Assembly: GCF_029871205.1 (NCBI RefSeq)
Contig: NZ_SSOJ01000141.1
Location: 75,831-139,830 of the forward strand
Reading direction: 5' to 3'
DNA length: 64,000 nt
Source: Pseudomonas sp. BN417
Lineage (GTDB): Bacteria > Pseudomonadota > Gammaproteobacteria > Pseudomonadales > Pseudomonadaceae
In this document: one piece after another, positions 58,971-64,000 of the stretch
Layout of the letters: each line of letters begins with the position of its first letter
Position numbering within the stretch: position 1 is the first letter of the stretch
Made by a program: the position numbers and the translations under genes
The notes under the pieces: generated by a model
The model's input: only the letters and a program-made list of their open reading frames with translations
Database searches by the model: none
Told to the model about the DNA's origin: nothing

Positions 58971-59333
58971 TTAACCGTCCTTCTCGATCTCACAGAGCAG
59001 CGGATGCTGGCTCTCTCTCGCATATTGATTGACCTGCATGGCCTTGGTTTCGGCAATATCGCGAGTGAACACGCCGCAAACCGCCCGACCCTCCGTATGC
59101 ACAGTCAGCATGATCTTGGTGGCGAGTTCCCGGTTCAAGCCGAAGAACACTTCGAGCACCTCGACCACAAAATCCATTGGGGTGTAGTCATCGTTAAACA
59201 TCACCACCTTATACATCGGTGGTGCCTGCAGGGCCGGCTTGGCCTCTTGCACCGCCAGGCCGGTGGAGTCGTCCTCATGATGCTGCGGACCGTCCTGATT
59301 GAATGTTAGTCGAATCTGGCTGCTTGCATGCAT
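58971..59333 (-). CDS. clpS: ClpS adaptor protein
   Basis: 120 residues from [11 protein letters not shown]. The core [25 protein letters not shown] carries the N-degron pocket (Asn-Asp pair) and [23 protein letters not shown] the ClpA-binding part. It hands N-degron substrates to ClpAP. No clear ribosome site before either ATG 59333 or 59351; the former fits other Pseudomonas ClpS proteins. Confidence 0.95.
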   Translation of the reverse strand: MHASSQIRLTFNQDGPQHHEDDSTGLAVQEAKPALQAPPMYKVVMFNDDYTPMDFVVEVLEVFFGLNRELATKIMLTVHTEGRAVCGVFTRDIAETKAMQVNQYARESQHPLLCEIEKDG

Positions 59334-59563
59334 GCTGGAAATAAAGGTCATGAGTGAATGGAAAACGGCCGCTGTAAAGACTTTGATCCGCTTCTCAGGC
59401 GATGCGGGTGGCGCCTTGACTAACGGCAAAACGGTGTTACAACCAGTGGATACCCGTCTTCGGGTATCAGGGGTTCCACGCGCGTGGCTAAAGTGGCCGC
59501 AGGAGCGTGGAGTCGAAGTGGATGATACTCCAGTGATGGAGTCCTTTGCAGAGGGATATCAGC

Positions 59564-59827
59564 ATGCTTAGCGGTAAGGTCAAGTGGTTCAACAACGCCA
59601 AAGGCTATGGATTCATCCTTGCCGAAGGCCGAGATGAGGACCTGTTCGCCCACTATTCGGCCATCCAGATGGACGGCTACAAGACGCTAAAGGCTGGACA
59701 GCCGGTAAGCTTCGATATCATCCAGGGCCCGAAAGGGCTGCATGCCGTGAATATTCGCGCCGTCACGGCCACCACCGAAGCGCCTGCCTCCATCAGCCAA
59801 CCCCAGGGCAGCACGGTAGAAATTTGA
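59564..59827 (+). CDS. cspD: Cold-shock-like protein CspD
   Basis: 87 residues. [20 protein letters not shown] with RNP1-like KGYGFI and DLFAHYSAI (RNP2), then a 20-residue Thr/Ser-rich tail. In E. coli CspD is a stationary-phase inhibitor of replication initiation. GAGGG 8 nt before the ATG. Divergent from clpS. Confidence 0.96.
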   Translation: MLSGKVKWFNNAKGYGFILAEGRDEDLFAHYSAIQMDGYKTLKAGQPVSFDIIQGPKGLHAVNIRAVTATTEAPASISQPQGSTVEI

Positions 59828-59848
59828 GCCCCTGATATTCGGGCACAA

Positions 59849-59876
59849 AAAAGGCCGGTCATATGACCGGCCTTTT
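59849..59876. terminator. Bidirectional terminator between cspD and icd
   Basis: A perfect 28-bp palindrome, AAAAGGCCGGTCAT joined to its complement, serving both convergent genes. Confidence 0.93.
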
Positions 59877-59893
59877 CGTATGCGCCGTCAGGC

Positions 59894-61150
59894 TCACATG
59901 TGAGCGATGGTGGCGTCGCCGAACTCGGAGCAGGACAGCAGCTTGGCGCCTTCCATCAAACGCTCGAAGTCGTAGGTCACGGTCTTCGCAGCGATGGCAC
60001 CATTGGTGCCCTTGATGATCAGGTCGGCCGCTTCGGTCCAGCCCATGTGGCGCAGCATCATCTCGGCGGAGAGGATGACCGAACCCGGGTTCACCTTGTC
60101 CTGGCCAGCGTACTTCGGCGCGGTGCCGTGGGTCGCTTCGAACATGGCGATGGTGTCGGACAGGTTCGCGCCGGGCGCGATGCCGATACCACCCACTTCA
60201 GCCGCCAGGGCGTCCGACAGGTAGTCACCATTCAGGTTCAGGGTGGCGATCACGTCGTACTCGGCCGGACGCAGCAGGATCTGCTGCAGCATGGCGTCGG
60301 CGATGGCGTCTTTCACCACGATGTTCTTGCCGGTGTTCGGGTTCTTGAATTGCATCCACGGGCCGCCATCCAGCAGCTCGGCGCCAAACTCGTCACGCGC
60401 GACTTCGTAACCCCACTCCTTGAAGGCACCCTCGGTGAACTTCATGATGTTGCCCTTGTGGACGATGGTCACGGAGCTGCGATCGTTGTCCACGGCGTAC
60501 TGCAGGGCCTTGCGCACCAGACGCTTGGTGCCTTCCAGGGAAACCGGCTTGATGCCGATGCCGCAGTTCTCGGTGAAGCGGATCTTCTTGACGCCCATTT
60601 CCTCGGTGAGGAATTTGATGACCTTCTCGGCCTCTGGGGAGCCAGCTTTCCACTCGACACCGGCGTAGATGTCTTCGGAGTTCTCGCGGAAGATCACCAT
60701 GTCGACGTCGCCGGGCTTCTTCACCGGGCTGGGCACGCCCTCGAACCAGCGCACCGGACGCTGGCAAACGTACAGGTCCAGCTCCTGGCGCAGGGCGACG
60801 TTCAGGGAGCGGATGCCGCCACCGACCGGCGTGGTCAGCGGGCCTTTGATGGAAACGACGTAATCGCGAACGGCTTCCAGGGTTTCTTTCGGCAGCCAGG
60901 TGTCCTGATCGTAGACCTGGGTGGCTTTCTCACCGGCAAAGACCTCCATCCAGGAGATCTTGCGAGCACCGCCGTAAGCCTTGGCAACGGCGGCATCCAC
61001 CACCTTGATCATGACCGGGCTGATGTCGACGCCGATGCCGTCGCCCTCGATGAAGGGGATGATCGGGTTATTCGGTACGTTCAGGGACATATCTGCATTG
61101 ACGGTGATTTTGTCACCGACTGCCGGCACCTGGATCTTTTGGTATCCCAT
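59894..61150 (-). CDS. icd: NADP-dependent isocitrate dehydrogenase, dimeric type
   Basis: 418 residues, the usual length. [30 protein letters not shown] contains the regulatory/substrate Ser, [16 protein letters not shown] and [26 protein letters not shown] the metal- and cofactor-binding parts. TCA-cycle oxidation of isocitrate to 2-oxoglutarate. In E. coli the Ser is phosphorylated by AceK. Divergent from idh. Confidence 0.98.
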   Translation of the reverse strand: MGYQKIQVPAVGDKITVNADMSLNVPNNPIIPFIEGDGIGVDISPVMIKVVDAAVAKAYGGARKISWMEVFAGEKATQVYDQDTWLPKETLEAVRDYVVSIKGPLTTPVGGGIRSLNVALRQELDLYVCQRPVRWFEGVPSPVKKPGDVDMVIFRENSEDIYAGVEWKAGSPEAEKVIKFLTEEMGVKKIRFTENCGIGIKPVSLEGTKRLVRKALQYAVDNDRSSVTIVHKGNIMKFTEGAFKEWGYEVARDEFGAELLDGGPWMQFKNPNTGKNIVVKDAIADAMLQQILLRPAEYDVIATLNLNGDYLSDALAAEVGGIGIAPGANLSDTIAMFEATHGTAPKYAGQDKVNPGSVILSAEMMLRHMGWTEAADLIIKGTNGAIAAKTVTYDFERLMEGAKLLSCSEFGDATIAHM

Positions 61151-61246
61151 GCTGAGCTCCGTTTTGTGGTTGAACCCTATTGCAGCGCGTCAGCGTACTC
61201 CAGTTGGGCGGTCATCGACCATATCTTCCTTAGTCGAAAACGAGTG

Positions 61247-61276
61247 TTCATCAGGCGGCGATTCAGAGTGATATAC
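61247..61276 (+). promoter_or_regulatory. Candidate sigma-70 promoter for idh
   Basis: TTCATC at 61247-61252 and TATACT at 61271-61276 (18-bp spacer, TGA just before the -10). The -35 is weak. The dyad GTGACT-TGAC-AGTCAC at 61285-61300 lies just downstream and might be an operator. Leader to the idh ATG about 220 nt; no gene seen in 61151-61501. Confidence 0.35.
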
Positions 61277-61501
61277 TGCGCGCCGTGACTTGACAGTCAC
61301 CGGGGTCGAGCAGTCTGGGACCAGACTCACTGTCCTCGCAACGGCCAGGCCATCACCATGGCCCAGCCGTACAACGTTCTACTGGCGCTTCATTACCCCC
61401 GCGGCAATTCTCGGTTCAGCTCAACGTCGACATTGAGCGAATGCGTCTACAAGTGCGCTTCGAGACTCTGCGCGCCCAGAAAAGAAGAGAGTTAAACGTT
61501 A

Positions 61502-63730
<2,229 letters not shown>

Positions 63731-63752
63731 TCGCCACCGCGGAACCAAGGAA

Positions 63753-63780
63753 ACCCCGGGCTTGCCCGGGGTTTCTTTTT
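63753..63780 (+). terminator. Terminator after idh
   Basis: An 11-bp stem AAACCCCGGGC / GCCCGGGGTTT with TT in the loop, then CTTTTT, 22 bp after the stop. Confidence 0.93.
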
Positions 63781-64000
63781 GCTTTGTCTGCGTTAAGTGT
63801 TGCTAGAGCGTCCTGAGCCGAGCTGCTTATCGAGCGGGCTGCAAGTCCCTGTTTCGCCTCCCGGCGAGTCACTTCTTTCAAACGTCGGGATGCCGAACCA
63901 CAAAGAAGTAACCAAGAACGCTCGCCCCTGCATCCGGCCCGACTTCGTCGGGTTCCCTCGCTCCATCATTGCTCCGGGGGCCCGGCGTGAGGGGCCATCC
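63781..64000. other. Terminal non-coding stretch
   Basis: 220 bp without a supported gene. GGCGAGTCACTTCTTTC and ACAAAGAAGTAACCAAGAACG are facing T/A-rich units, like a dispersed pseudomonad intergenic repeat; a minus-strand frame here (63597-63881) overlaps idh and is a shadow. Confidence 0.4.

Overview
The window is chromosomal DNA from a high-GC gammaproteobacterium, almost certainly a Pseudomonas or a close relative such as Metapseudomonas. The core gene order (gacA-uvrC-pgsA-tRNAs, tusDCBE, cysG-serS-crcB-rarA-lolA-ftsK, trxB-aat-bpt-infA, clpA-clpS-cspD, icd/idh) is the order I remember for P. aeruginosa. Metallothioneins with the ETFPASDP tail and G+C-rich REP-like repeats also fit. 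The species cannot be fixed from the sequence alone.

Region 1 (1-9.9 kb) is an accessory stress block. Metallothioneins sit at both ends, the second only 59 codons long. Between them are ferritin-like four-helix proteins (a DUF2383/PA2169-type protein and two DUF4142-type proteins), a homospermidine synthase-like enzyme, a formate/nitrite-family channel, a YbdK-type ligase and a truncated cation/proton antiporter. A RES/Xre toxin-antitoxin pair closes the block. Region 2 (10-27.7 kb) holds small regulator-enzyme pairs: acuR-acuI with matching operators, LysR/SDR/tautomerase and LysR/nitronate monooxygenase. Next come an aldehyde plus alcohol dehydrogenase pair, dienelactone hydrolase, glutathione reductase, and galU-ugd for UDP-glucose and UDP-glucuronate. 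Several REP-like inverted repeats lie between these genes.

Region 3 (27.7-32 kb) is the conserved tRNA(Leu, Cys, Gly)-pgsA-uvrC-gacA block. Region 4 (32-41.6 kb) is the most unusual part. It has two divergent paralogous cassettes, each a Tat-type multicopper oxidase followed by a SCO1/SenC protein. They flank a gene-poor stretch with small unknown ORFs and one lipoprotein. The second cassette lies between 306-bp direct repeats exactly 3300 bp apart, and one repeat is joined to a degraded phage tail (late control D-like) reading frame. This region abuts the 3' end of a tRNA-Ser gene, a typical integration site, so it looks like an old mobile or prophage-derived island carrying copper-enzyme genes.

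Region 5 (41.7-64 kb) is dense core genome: BI-1 protein, the tusDCBE tRNA-thiolation relay, a TrpD2-like protein, glutathionyl-hydroquinone reductase, sirohaem synthase, seryl-tRNA synthetase, CrcB, RarA, LolA, FtsK, thioredoxin reductase, and then a compact N-degron group (aat, bpt, clpA, clpS) around infA. It ends with cspD and two non-homologous isocitrate dehydrogenases transcribed divergently. Clear Rho-independent terminators separate many of these units.
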